From: Alphaproteobacteria bacterium
GTDB lineage: Bacteria; Pseudomonadota; Alphaproteobacteria; Micavibrionales; Micavibrionaceae
Direction of reading: 5' to 3'
NCBI GenBank assembly: GCA_023301785.1
Contig: JALZUF010000099.1
Coordinates: 1 to 7,023 of the forward strand
Length of the DNA: 7,023 nucleotides
The translations under genes and the position numbers were made by a program. Numbering within the stretch: position 1 is the stretch's first letter; each line of letters starts with the position of its first letter. Positions 1 to 6,117 of the stretch are shown here, piece after piece. Below the pieces are notes generated by a model. It was not told where the DNA came from and ran no database searches. It saw only the letters and a list, made by a program, of their open reading frames with translations.

Positions 1-1011
1 GCCTTTGATAATGGCCGTATGGATTTAACCGAAGCCGAAGCCATAGCAGATTTAATTGATGCCGAAACACTGTATCAAAAAGAGCAAGCCCTCATGCAAA
101 TGGATGGCGCTCTCTCGAACCTTTATAATGGTTGGGCGGAAGAATTAACCAAAAGTTTAGCCTATATTGAAGCCATCATAGATTTTCCAGATGAAGATGT
201 GCCAGATACTGAAACTGCGAAAGCCAAACCAGCCATTGAGAAGCTGAGTATTGAGATCATGGCTCATTTAAATGATGGTCGACGAGGCGAGCGCTTACGC
301 GACGGTATCAAAATTGCTATTATTGGTGCGCCTAACGCTGGTAAATCCTCGCTTGTGAACGCTCTATCTCAACGTGAAATCGCCATTGTTTCTGATATGG
401 CTGGCACGACGCGTGACGTGATTGATGTGCACCTGAATATCGCTGGTTTCCCCGTTATATTGTCGGATACCGCAGGTCTTCGTCCCGATCAAATTGGCAC
501 AGATGGCCACGATAAAATTGAGGCAGAAGGTATGCGCCGCGCTTTACAAGCGGCCAATGATGCGGATATCCGTATCCTGATGTTCGATATGTCTTTAGCG
601 GAACTTGATAATCATACGACAAATTTGATTAATGAAAATTCATTGATTGTCTATAACAAGAAGGATTTAGCCTCTAAACAAGATGCGTTTCACGTGAAAC
701 ATAATATTGAACCATTTATTATTTCAACCAATGATGAAAACGATTTACAAAGTTTTATTCAAGGTTTGGGAATTTTTATTAAAGAAAAATTTTCTGTTTC
801 ACGTGAAACGCCATCATTGACGCGTGAGCGTTATCGTCAAAATTTAGAAGAAGCGTCAGAATTTTTGAGCAACTCGTTACTACAGGATCAGCCCGAACTT
901 ATGGCGCAAGACCTTCGTTTTGCTATTCATGCTCTCGGACGGATTACAGGGCGTATAGATGTCGAAGACCTGCTTGATGTTATTTTCAAAGATTTTTGTA
1001 TCGGTAAGTAG
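1..1011 (+). CDS. mnmE: tRNA uridine-5-carboxymethylaminomethyl(34) synthesis GTPase MnmE, 5'-truncated by the window edge
   Basis: MnmE is a GTPase that works with MnmG to place a carboxymethylaminomethyl group on uridine 34 of certain tRNAs, using a methylene-tetrahydrofolate-derived carbon. The frame is open from base 1 and reads AFDNGRMDLTEAEAIADLID, the conserved end of the folate-binding domain, so the ATG at 19 is internal and the true start is upstream. The window holds 336 residues of a protein usually about 430-455 long. Counting from base 1, the G motifs are GAPNAGKSS (109-117), GTTRD (135-139), DTAG (156-159) and NKKD (219-222). The protein ends in CIGK, the family's C-terminal Cys-x-Gly-Lys. 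Two parS palindromes lie inside the gene: one between G4 and the likely G5 loop, read AFHVKH, and one at the junction with the C-terminal helical domain, read VSRET. The family assignment is secure; only the 5' end is missing. Confidence 0.97.
   Translation, partial: AFDNGRMDLTEAEAIADLIDAETLYQKEQALMQMDGALSNLYNGWAEELTKSLAYIEAIIDFPDEDVPDTETAKAKPAIEKLSIEIMAHLNDGRRGERLRDGIKIAIIGAPNAGKSSLVNALSQREIAIVSDMAGTTRDVIDVHLNIAGFPVILSDTAGLRPDQIGTDGHDKIEAEGMRRALQAANDADIRILMFDMSLAELDNHTTNLINENSLIVYNKKDLASKQDAFHVKHNIEPFIISTNDENDLQSFIQGLGIFIKEKFSVSRETPSLTRERYRQNLEEASEFLSNSLLQDQPELMAQDLRFAIHALGRITGRIDVEDLLDVIFKDFCIGK
686..701. other. parS centromere site 1, inside mnmE
   Basis: The sequence CGTTTCACGTGAAACA matches the canonical parS consensus TGTTTCACGTGAAACA at 15 of 16 positions, and its inner 14 bases (687-700) form a perfect palindrome. 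The window encodes its own ParB, so these are its probable binding sites. This is the only one of the five read in a different codon phase: the protein here reads AFHVKH, between the NKKD motif and the next GTPase loop of MnmE. Binding is inferred, not shown. Confidence 0.93.
795..810. other. parS centromere site 2, inside mnmE
   Basis: The sequence TGTTTCACGTGAAACG matches the parS consensus at 15 of 16 positions, with the perfect 14-base palindrome at 796-809. It is 109 bases centre to centre from site 1. It is read in frame as VSRET (window residues 266-270 of MnmE), at the boundary between the G domain and the C-terminal helical domain, where an insertion should be tolerated. Confidence 0.94.
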
Positions 1012-1027
1012 CCATCTGAATTAACGC

Positions 1028-1046
1028 TCACCTTAGCTTAGGGTGA
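1028..1046. other. Short hairpin in the mnmE-mnmG gap
   Basis: Bases 1028-1035 pair with 1039-1046, giving an 8-bp stem with one G-U pair and a GCT loop. It starts 17 bases after the mnmE stop. No T-run follows directly, so it is a poor intrinsic terminator. It could be an RNA processing or stabilising element, or chance. It covers the GTG at 1043, which argues against that codon being the mnmG start. Confidence 0.4.
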
Positions 1047-1087
1047 AAAGACTCGCAATTTTCATTTTTATTATATATAAAACAGCT

Positions 1088-2965
1088 ATGAATTCAGAAG
1101 TGCAAAAATATGATGTAATCGTTGTCGGTGGTGGTCACGCTGGTTGTGAAGCCGCAGCGGCAGCTGCGCGTATGGGCGCTAATACTGCACTTTTAACACA
1201 CAAAATTGATACGATTGGCACCATGTCCTGCAATCCCGCGATTGGCGGTCTTGGTAAAGGTCATTTAGTACGAGAGATTGACGCGCTTGATGGTTTAATG
1301 GGGCGCATCATTGATAAAGCGGGCATTCAGTTTCGTATGCTTAATGCCTCGAAAGGCCCCGCCGTTCGTGGGCCGCGTGCGCAGGCGGATCGTAAGCTCT
1401 ATCGTGAAAATATGCTTGAGACCCTTCAAAATTATCCTCACTTAACGTTGATTGAAGCGGGCGCTGAAGATTTATATGTTGAAAATGATGAGATTAAGGG
1501 TGTTATCACGGATAAAGGTGAGACAATTCACTGCCACTCTATTGTTTTAACAACAGGCACATTCCTGCGTGGTTTAATTCACCGCGGCGAAGAAAAGATA
1601 CCTGCGGGTCGTGTGGGAGAAGCGCCAGCGATCGGTTTAGCAAAAACATTGGAAAATTTTGGTTTTCCTTTAGCGCGATTAAAAACTGGAACGCCAGCGC
1701 GTCTTGATGGGCGTACGATTAATTGGGACATTTTAGAAGCGCAGAAACCTGACGATCAACCTGTCCCCTTTTCATATATGAATGATAAGATTGATGTCCC
1801 TCAAATTGATTGCCACATAACTTATACGAACGAAGACACCCACAAAATCATACGGGACAACCTTCATAGGGCGCCGATGTATTCTGGTCAAATTGATGGA
1901 ACAGGCCCGCGCTACTGCCCTTCTATAGAAGATAAAATCGTTAGATTTGCAGATAAGGGACGCCATCAAATTTTCTTGGAGCCTGAAGGGCTAGGCGATC
2001 ATAGCGTTTATCCGAACGGAATTTCGAACGCACTGCCCATAGACGTACAAATTGAAATGCTAAAAACGATCAAAGGATTGGAACAAGCGGAAGTTTTAGA
2101 ATGGGCTTATGCGATTGAATATGATTATTGCGATCCAAGGGATTTAAAATCTACATTAGAATCTAAACGGATTGAGGGTTTATTTCTGGCTGGTCAAATT
2201 AATGGTACAACTGGATATGAAGAAGCCGGCGCACAAGGTTTGATGGCAGGGTTAAATGCCGCCTTACAGTCCAAGACCACCAATCGCCAGTCGGCTGAAA
2301 AATTTACCCTAGATCGCGCAGAGGCTTATATTGGCGTATTAATTGATGATCTCATTACACGCGGCGCGCCCGAGCCTTACAGAATGTTCACGAGCCGTGC
2401 TGAATATAGGCTTTTTCTTCGCTCTGACAATGCTGATCAGCGTTTGACGGATAAAGGAATTGAGCTGGGATGTGTTACAGTTTCACGTGAAACAAAGTGG
2501 AATGAGAAGAAGGCCGCGTTGATCGAAGCACGTGATTTAGCACAGAACCTTAGCACAACACCTAATGTTTTAGCCGATAATGGATTAGAGATTAATCAGG
2601 ACGGTCGCCGCCGTACGGTCTTTGAGTTGTTAAGATATCCAAATATTACTTGGGATTTTGTTGCGGAAATTTGGCCAGAACTAGCTAAAATTCAACCCGC
2701 TATTCGTGAACAAATTGAAATTGATGCTTTATATGCGGGATATATGAAGCGCCAACAATCTGAGATAGAAGCATTCCGTAAGGATGAAGCCTTAAAACTA
2801 CCTGAGCAATTGGACTACACGCAAATTGGCGGGCTATCAAATGAGGTTCAGCAAAAGCTAGATATGGTGAAGCCTGAGACTTTGGGCGCCGCATCACGTA
2901 TTCCTGGTGTTACGCCTGCGGCAGTGATGGCGTTGCTTCGTCATGTTAAGAAACGTGCGGCATAG
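1088..2965 (+). CDS. mnmG: tRNA uridine-5-carboxymethylaminomethyl(34) synthesis enzyme MnmG
   Basis: MnmG (GidA) is the FAD-dependent partner of MnmE in wobble-uridine modification of tRNA in the cytoplasm. From the ATG at 1088 it is 625 residues, close to the 629 of E. coli MnmG. The N-terminal Rossmann motif GGGHAGCEA (14-22) binds FAD. The two conserved cysteines are in MSCNPAIGG (Cys48) and PRYCPSIEDK (Cys277). Other family blocks are SKGPAVRGPRAQADR, RLKTGTPARLD, AGQINGTTGYEEA and EPYRMFTSRAEYRL, and the C-terminal MnmE-interacting region contains GLSNEV and SRIPGVTPAAV. The frame extends upstream to a GTG at 1043, but the extra 15 residues are hydrophobic, match nothing in the family and begin inside a hairpin, so ATG 1088 is preferred. 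Neither start has a clear Shine-Dalgarno. A parS site is read as VSRET at residues 465-469. Cotranscription with mnmE is likely but not shown. Confidence 0.97.
   Translation: MNSEVQKYDVIVVGGGHAGCEAAAAAARMGANTALLTHKIDTIGTMSCNPAIGGLGKGHLVREIDALDGLMGRIIDKAGIQFRMLNASKGPAVRGPRAQADRKLYRENMLETLQNYPHLTLIEAGAEDLYVENDEIKGVITDKGETIHCHSIVLTTGTFLRGLIHRGEEKIPAGRVGEAPAIGLAKTLENFGFPLARLKTGTPARLDGRTINWDILEAQKPDDQPVPFSYMNDKIDVPQIDCHITYTNEDTHKIIRDNLHRAPMYSGQIDGTGPRYCPSIEDKIVRFADKGRHQIFLEPEGLGDHSVYPNGISNALPIDVQIEMLKTIKGLEQAEVLEWAYAIEYDYCDPRDLKSTLESKRIEGLFLAGQINGTTGYEEAGAQGLMAGLNAALQSKTTNRQSAEKFTLDRAEAYIGVLIDDLITRGAPEPYRMFTSRAEYRLFLRSDNADQRLTDKGIELGCVTVSRETKWNEKKAALIEARDLAQNLSTTPNVLADNGLEINQDGRRRTVFELLRYPNITWDFVAEIWPELAKIQPAIREQIEIDALYAGYMKRQQSEIEAFRKDEALKLPEQLDYTQIGGLSNEVQQKLDMVKPETLGAASRIPGVTPAAVMALLRHVKKRAA
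2479..2494. other. parS centromere site 3, inside mnmG
   Basis: The sequence AGTTTCACGTGAAACA matches the parS consensus at 15 of 16 positions, with the perfect 14-base palindrome at 2480-2493. It is read as VSRET (residues 465-469 of MnmG), in the C-terminal part just after the EYRLFLRSDNADQRLTDKG block. It is the only site in the 1.9-kb mnmG gene. Confidence 0.94.
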
Positions 2966-2968
2966 CCT

Positions 2969-3553
2969 ATGGATGATAATATTTTAAATAAACTGCACCA
3001 TTACGAAAGCCTCTTAAAAAAGTGGCAAAGTAAGATTAATTTGGTGAGTAATGCTACGTTACCTGATCTATGGGATCGTCATTTTGAAGATTCAATTCAA
3101 GTAACGAACCTCGTACCATTATCTGCAAAAAATTTATTTGATATAGGAAGCGGGGCTGGCTTTCCTGGCTTAGTAGTTGGAATTATGCGTCCAGAGCTTA
3201 GCGTGACATTAATTGAGTCTGATCAAAAGAAATGTAGTTTTCTTAAAACCGTTTCACGTGAAACCGACACGAAAACAAATATTATAAATGATCGTATTGA
3301 GAATGTTTCACGTGAAACAATACCCGATGTTATAAGTGCGCGGGCGTTAGCTTCGCTTGATAAGTTGTTTGATTATTGTGCTGATTGGATTGAAGCGAAT
3401 CCCGAGCTTATTCTCATGTTTCCTAAGGGAGCGAAATATGAGGCTGAACTTGATGAATTAGCTAAAAACTGGACTTATGATTATGAAGTTGTTCAGAGTA
3501 AAACGAGCGATGAAGCAAAAATATTAGTTTTTTCAAAGGCTTGCCGTAAATAA
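2969..3553 (+). CDS. rsmG: 16S rRNA (guanine(527)-N7)-methyltransferase RsmG
   Basis: RsmG (GidB) uses S-adenosylmethionine to methylate N7 of G527 in the 530 loop of 16S rRNA. At 194 residues it is slightly shorter than E. coli RsmG (207). Visible blocks are KINLVS (22-27), RHFEDSI (37-43), the SAM-binding motif DIGSGAGFPG (58-67), the acidic residue in TLIESDQKK, DRIE (108-111) and ISARALASL. The ATG follows the mnmG stop after one codon's worth of sequence and is in the same frame, so no earlier start exists. It has no obvious ribosome binding site of its own, which suggests translational coupling to mnmG. Two parS palindromes are both read as VSRET (residues 95-99 and 113-117), on either side of the conserved DRIE segment. 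These positions are variable in the E. coli protein. Confidence 0.96.
   Translation: MDDNILNKLHHYESLLKKWQSKINLVSNATLPDLWDRHFEDSIQVTNLVPLSAKNLFDIGSGAGFPGLVVGIMRPELSVTLIESDQKKCSFLKTVSRETDTKTNIINDRIENVSRETIPDVISARALASLDKLFDYCADWIEANPELILMFPKGAKYEAELDELAKNWTYDYEVVQSKTSDEAKILVFSKACRK
3250..3265. other. parS centromere site 4, inside rsmG
   Basis: The sequence CGTTTCACGTGAAACC contains the perfect 14-base palindrome (3251-3264) but differs from the consensus at both outer positions, giving 14 of 16. It is read as VSRET (RsmG residues 95-99). Its centre is 54 bases from site 5, the closest pair in the window. Confidence 0.92.
3304..3319. other. parS centromere site 5, inside rsmG, perfect consensus
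   Basis: The sequence TGTTTCACGTGAAACA is a perfect 16-of-16 match to the canonical parS and the only one in the window. It is read as VSRET (RsmG residues 113-117). It is the parS nearest to parA, about 330 bases before the parA start. Confidence 0.96.
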
Positions 3554-3581
3554 TATAAGTGATGATAAAGCGTATAAGGGC

Positions 3582-3611
3582 TTGAACTGTACGTGTTATT
3601 TCCGCTATTAA
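3582..3611 (+). promoter_or_regulatory. Candidate sigma70-type promoter for parAB
   Basis: TTGAAC (3582-3587, 5 of 6 to the -35 consensus) is followed after 18 bases by TATTAA (3606-3611, 4 of 6 to the -10 consensus). Transcription would begin near 3618, about 29 bases before the first parA ATG. The -10 lies within a perfect 10-base palindrome, CTATTAATAG (3605-3614). TGTAC (3588-3592) and GTACA (3614-3618) form a further inverted pair. Regulation by ParA or ParB is possible but not shown. Confidence 0.45.
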
Positions 3612-3646
3612 TAGTACACACACTACAAAAATAGAAATACTTAACG

Positions 3647-4486
3647 ATGTCTCAAACCTCTGACAGACTAGATACAAATGATATGCGTATACCGCGTATT
3701 TTGTCTGTGGCGAACCAAAAAGGTGGTGTTGGAAAGACAACAACCTCAGTTAACTTGGCGACGGCATTAAGTGCGATTGGTCAAAAAGTTTTGCTTGTTG
3801 ATTTAGATCCACAAGGAAATGCTAGCACAGGGCTTGGTATTCGTCGTGCAGGACTTCGCAGTAGTACTTATGACGTTGTGTTTGATGATGCAGATGTTAT
3901 TGAGACGGCTCAAACGACGCGTGTGCCGAATTTGGATGTTTTGCCGTCGTCTATACACTTATCGGGAGCGGAAGTAGAGCTTGTGAACTTGGAACGCCGT
4001 GAGTTTCGCCTTATTGAGGCGCTTCGTGTGCCGATGCCTTATGATTATATCATTATTGATTGTCCACCATCGTTGAGTTTACTGACGTTGAATGCGTTAA
4101 TCGCGTCTGACGCGGTGATTGTGCCGCTGCAATGCGAATTTTATGCGTTGGAGGGTCTGAGCCATCTGGTGAAAACGATTGAACGAGTGCAAAAAAATTT
4201 TAATGACGGCTTAGAAATTCATGGTGTTGTCCTTACCATGTTTGATCGCCGCAATCGTTTGTCATCACAAGTTGAGGATGATGTGCGAGCGCATTTTGGA
4301 GAACGTGTGTATCAATCAGTTATTCCACGCAATGTCCGATTATCAGAAGCGCCATCGCATGGTTTGCCTGCGATTATATATGACATGCAATGCCCCGGCG
4401 CGCGGGCATATATTGCATTGGCGCGTGAAGTGTTAAAACGTGAAAAAGAATTAATTGGTAAGGCGCAATTAAAAGAGAGCTTATAA
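3647..4486 (+). CDS. parA: Chromosome partitioning ATPase ParA
   Basis: ParA is a Walker-type ATPase that binds DNA nonspecifically as an ATP dimer. ParB-parS complexes release it, and the resulting gradient moves the chromosome origin. The 279-residue protein has the deviant Walker A KGGVGKTT (25-32) with its signature lysine, the A' region VDLDPQGNASTGLG (51-64) and Walker B IIIDCPPS with Asp138. CEFYALEGL, VVLTMFDRRNRLS and VIPRNVRLSEAPSHGLPAI are all typical of alphaproteobacterial chromosomal ParA. A second in-frame ATG at 3683 would give MRIPRILSVANQKGG, closer to the N-terminus of Caulobacter ParA, so the first 12 residues may not be translated. Neither ATG has a clear Shine-Dalgarno. 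parB starts 16 bases after the stop, and the two are almost certainly cotranscribed. Confidence 0.97.
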   Translation: MSQTSDRLDTNDMRIPRILSVANQKGGVGKTTTSVNLATALSAIGQKVLLVDLDPQGNASTGLGIRRAGLRSSTYDVVFDDADVIETAQTTRVPNLDVLPSSIHLSGAEVELVNLERREFRLIEALRVPMPYDYIIIDCPPSLSLLTLNALIASDAVIVPLQCEFYALEGLSHLVKTIERVQKNFNDGLEIHGVVLTMFDRRNRLSSQVEDDVRAHFGERVYQSVIPRNVRLSEAPSHGLPAIIYDMQCPGARAYIALAREVLKREKELIGKAQLKESL

Positions 4487-4490
4487 AAAG

Positions 4491-4496
4491 TGGAGA
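4491..4496 (+). promoter_or_regulatory. Ribosome binding site of parB
   Basis: TGGAGA contains the core GGAG (4492-4495), seven bases before the parB ATG at 4503. It is the only clear Shine-Dalgarno-like site I find before a gene in this window and it supports the chosen start. Confidence 0.7.
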
Positions 4497-4502
4497 ATTG
4501 AT

Positions 4503-5465
4503 ATGGCAGACGCAGCAAAAAATGAAGGTAAAAAACCAAGTGCAAAATCCCGCAACGCACGTGGTTTAGGTCGTGGGCTGGATGCTTTGTTTGGTGATGA
4601 AGAAGATATCTACCCTGCTTATGATGTGGATGATAAATCGGTCTCTGATGCGTCACGTAAAAAAGTTGGTATAGAAAAAATTTTTCCATGTAAGACACAG
4701 CCGCGTCAGCATTTTGATGAACAGGCAATGAAAACTTTAGCGGAGTCTATTGCCGAATATGGTTTGCTTCAGCCTATTGTTGTTAGACCCGATAGCACGC
4801 GCGAAGGTTTCTATGAAATCGTTGCTGGAGAACGACGTTGGCGTGCTTCGCAAAAGGCACAACTGCATGAAGTGCCTGTGGTTATTCGCGATCTAGATGA
4901 TGAATCTATGTTTCAAATTTCACTGGTTGAAAACTTACAGCGCCATGACTTAAGCGCAATTGAAGAGGCGCGTGGTTATAAACGCCTGCATACAGAGTTT
5001 GATAAACCGCATGATGAAATTGGTAAATTATTAGGGCGTAGTCGTAGTCACATTGCCAATATGATTCGCCTTCTTGATTTACCAGATAGTGTGCAAGTTA
5101 TGGTTGATGTCGGTGATATTACAATGGGCCACGCGCGCGCTTTAATTGGTCAAGAAGAAGCCTTTGATTTAGCACTCCATGTAATAGAGAATAATTTATC
5201 GGTTCGTGAGACTGAAAAATATGTAGCAGAAACCTCTGGACGCTCTATTCAATCGCGTACTCAAAAACTAGGCAAGGCTCTGTCGACGAAAGATGCGGAC
5301 ACGCTGTCTTTGGAAAAAGAAGTATCTGATAAATTGGGTATGAATGTTTCGATTGATATGCGCAATGAACACAAAGGTAAGATGACGATTAGCTTTTCAT
5401 CATTAGATCAGTTGGATGATTTGTTGCAACGCGTTGCACAAACGCCGCGTAAGGATGATTTTTAA
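4503..5465 (+). CDS. parB: Chromosome partitioning protein ParB
   Basis: ParB is the parS-binding CTPase clamp that loads at the centromere, spreads along neighbouring DNA and stimulates ParA. The protein has 320 residues, somewhat longer than Caulobacter ParB. In order it shows: a basic N-terminal tail with the ParA-stimulating motif RGLGRGLDALFGD (20-32); an acidic linker; the ParB/Srx nucleotide-binding domain from about residue 57, with GERRWR (109-114) and ENLQR (143-147), the conserved CTP-binding and clamp-closing boxes; a helix-turn-helix including GKLLGRSRSHIANMIRLLDL; the TMGHARAL segment (207-214); and a C-terminal dimerisation domain ending PRKDDF. All key motifs are intact, so it should be functional. 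Its probable targets are the five parS sites at 686-3319. The start has a good ribosome binding site. Confidence 0.97.
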   Translation: MADAAKNEGKKPSAKSRNARGLGRGLDALFGDEEDIYPAYDVDDKSVSDASRKKVGIEKIFPCKTQPRQHFDEQAMKTLAESIAEYGLLQPIVVRPDSTREGFYEIVAGERRWRASQKAQLHEVPVVIRDLDDESMFQISLVENLQRHDLSAIEEARGYKRLHTEFDKPHDEIGKLLGRSRSHIANMIRLLDLPDSVQVMVDVGDITMGHARALIGQEEAFDLALHVIENNLSVRETEKYVAETSGRSIQSRTQKLGKALSTKDADTLSLEKEVSDKLGMNVSIDMRNEHKGKMTISFSSLDQLDDLLQRVAQTPRKDDF

Positions 5466-5486
5466 AAAGTGGCCTAGCATTTTCTG

Positions 5487-5514
5487 TTGACATAATATTA
5501 TAATATGTTATGTC
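5487..5514. promoter_or_regulatory. AT-rich inverted repeat with promoter-like elements at the methyltransferase start
   Basis: GACATAA (5489-5495) and TTATGTC (5508-5514) are perfect 7-base inverted arms around a 12-base AT-rich centre. A consensus TTGACA (5487-5492) overlaps the left arm and a consensus TATAAT (5499-5504) lies in the centre. Those two are only six bases apart, too close to be one promoter. TTGACA with TATGTC (5509-5514) has a 16-base spacer but a weak -10. The right arm contains the ATG at 5510. It could be an operator, a promoter or both; the function is inferred. Confidence 0.4.
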
Positions 5515-6094
5515 TTATTTTTTGAAAGATTTAGCCATGCCAACTTCTGCACCGTTAAAAAATGAAGACCTTTATGAGTGGGTACAAGAGCTATCGCCAA
5601 AAGATATCATTGATCTAGGCGCAGGCGATGGTCAGACTATGCGCCCGCTAAATAATGCGGCCGCACATATAACAGGCGTAGAAGGCTACGCACCCTATAT
5701 AAGAAATTACGGTTTAACGGACATATATGACGATACTTTGCATCGTGATATACGCGACGTAGAGTTTAATCAATTATTGAAACGGGTAAATCTTCTTACT
5801 TGTTTAGATGTTCTTGAGCATATACCTGCGTGTGAAGCAGAAGTTATTTTAGGAAGAGCAGCCCAAAGCATAGAGAGTATAATAGTATCAATACCACTTG
5901 ACGAGTATCCTCAGGGTCCTGTCCATGGCAATCAGTTAGAATGTCACCGTGCGAGCTGGTCTGAATCCGATATAATAAAGGTTTTTGAAAAAGTTGGGTT
6001 ACCAATTAGGGAGTTTAAAATATTTCCTACAAACAGGGCTGGAGATTCAACGCGCCCTGGTGACAGAGTTTGCTTGGCTTTAGCAAAAAAATAA
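5510..6094 (+). CDS. Class I SAM-dependent methyltransferase, substrate unknown
   Basis: The protein, up to 194 residues, has the Rossmann methyltransferase pattern: motif I DLGAGDG (35-41), an acidic ligand at VEG (Glu58), and DVLEHIP (100-106), typical of small-molecule or lipid-type class I methyltransferases. The segment IPLDEYPQG...GN.LECHRASW follows. I do not recognise a specific family or substrate. The ATG at 5510 lies inside an inverted repeat and lacks a ribosome binding site. ATG 5537 (MPTSAPLKNEDLY) is a credible alternative that keeps every motif and fits a promoter at 5487-5514. Codon use is unlike its neighbours: 12 of 16 isoleucines use ATA, against 2 of 18 in parB, and AGA and AGG appear. 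This suggests recent transfer or different expression demands. It follows parB by 44 bases and converges on holA with a 23-base gap; nothing links it to chromosome partitioning beyond position. Confidence 0.85.
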   Translation: MSYFLKDLAMPTSAPLKNEDLYEWVQELSPKDIIDLGAGDGQTMRPLNNAAAHITGVEGYAPYIRNYGLTDIYDDTLHRDIRDVEFNQLLKRVNLLTCLDVLEHIPACEAEVILGRAAQSIESIIVSIPLDEYPQGPVHGNQLECHRASWSESDIIKVFEKVGLPIREFKIFPTNRAGDSTRPGDRVCLALAKK

Positions 6095-6104
6095 TAGAAA
6101 TTAT
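6085..6104 (-). terminator. Weak candidate terminator for holA
   Basis: Read on the minus strand after the holA stop, ATAAT and ATTAT form a 5-bp stem around a TTCT loop, followed at once by seven Ts (the A-run at 6085-6091 on the plus strand). The stem is all A-T and therefore weak, and it overlaps the end of the methyltransferase gene. No better terminator is visible in the 23-base gap between the two stops. Confidence 0.25.
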
Positions 6105-6117
6105 CTTCAAATAAAAT

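Noticed and set aside
1050..1054. GACTC, a GANTC methylation site of the CcrM type, before mnmG
   Set aside because: The site is short enough to occur by chance, similar sites are scattered in coding sequence, and no promoter could be aligned with it.
1053..1081. Promoter for mnmG using TCGCAA and TATAAA
   Set aside because: The -35 matches at only 3 of 6 positions and transcription would begin at or after the ATG, so it is not supported.
1043..1087. GTG at 1043 as the start of mnmG, adding 15 residues
   Set aside because: The added residues are hydrophobic and match nothing at the MnmG N-terminus, and the GTG lies inside a hairpin. ATG 1088 gives a length and N-terminus that fit the family.
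1772..1969. Short minus-strand open frames inside mnmG (also 2700-2897) and a plus-strand frame inside parA (4221-4436)
   Set aside because: All lie wholly inside conserved genes, with no start signals or family resemblance.
2524..2539. Possible sixth parS around CACGTG in mnmG
   Set aside because: It matches the 16-base consensus at only 9 positions, mostly the central CACGTG, and the outer arms are not palindromic.
3462..3743. Open frame on the minus strand across the rsmG-parA gap
   Set aside because: It overlaps the ends of two confident genes, has no recognisable domain, and covers the likely parA promoter.
4312..4728. Minus-strand open frame of 138 codons opposite parA and parB
   Set aside because: It is antisense to two strongly conserved genes and is rich in His, Tyr and Cys without any domain, typical of a shadow frame.
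5202..5213. SVRET in ParB, resembling the parS-encoded VSRET
   Set aside because: The DNA is not palindromic and the peptide belongs to the LSVRETE block conserved in ParB proteins, so the likeness is coincidental.
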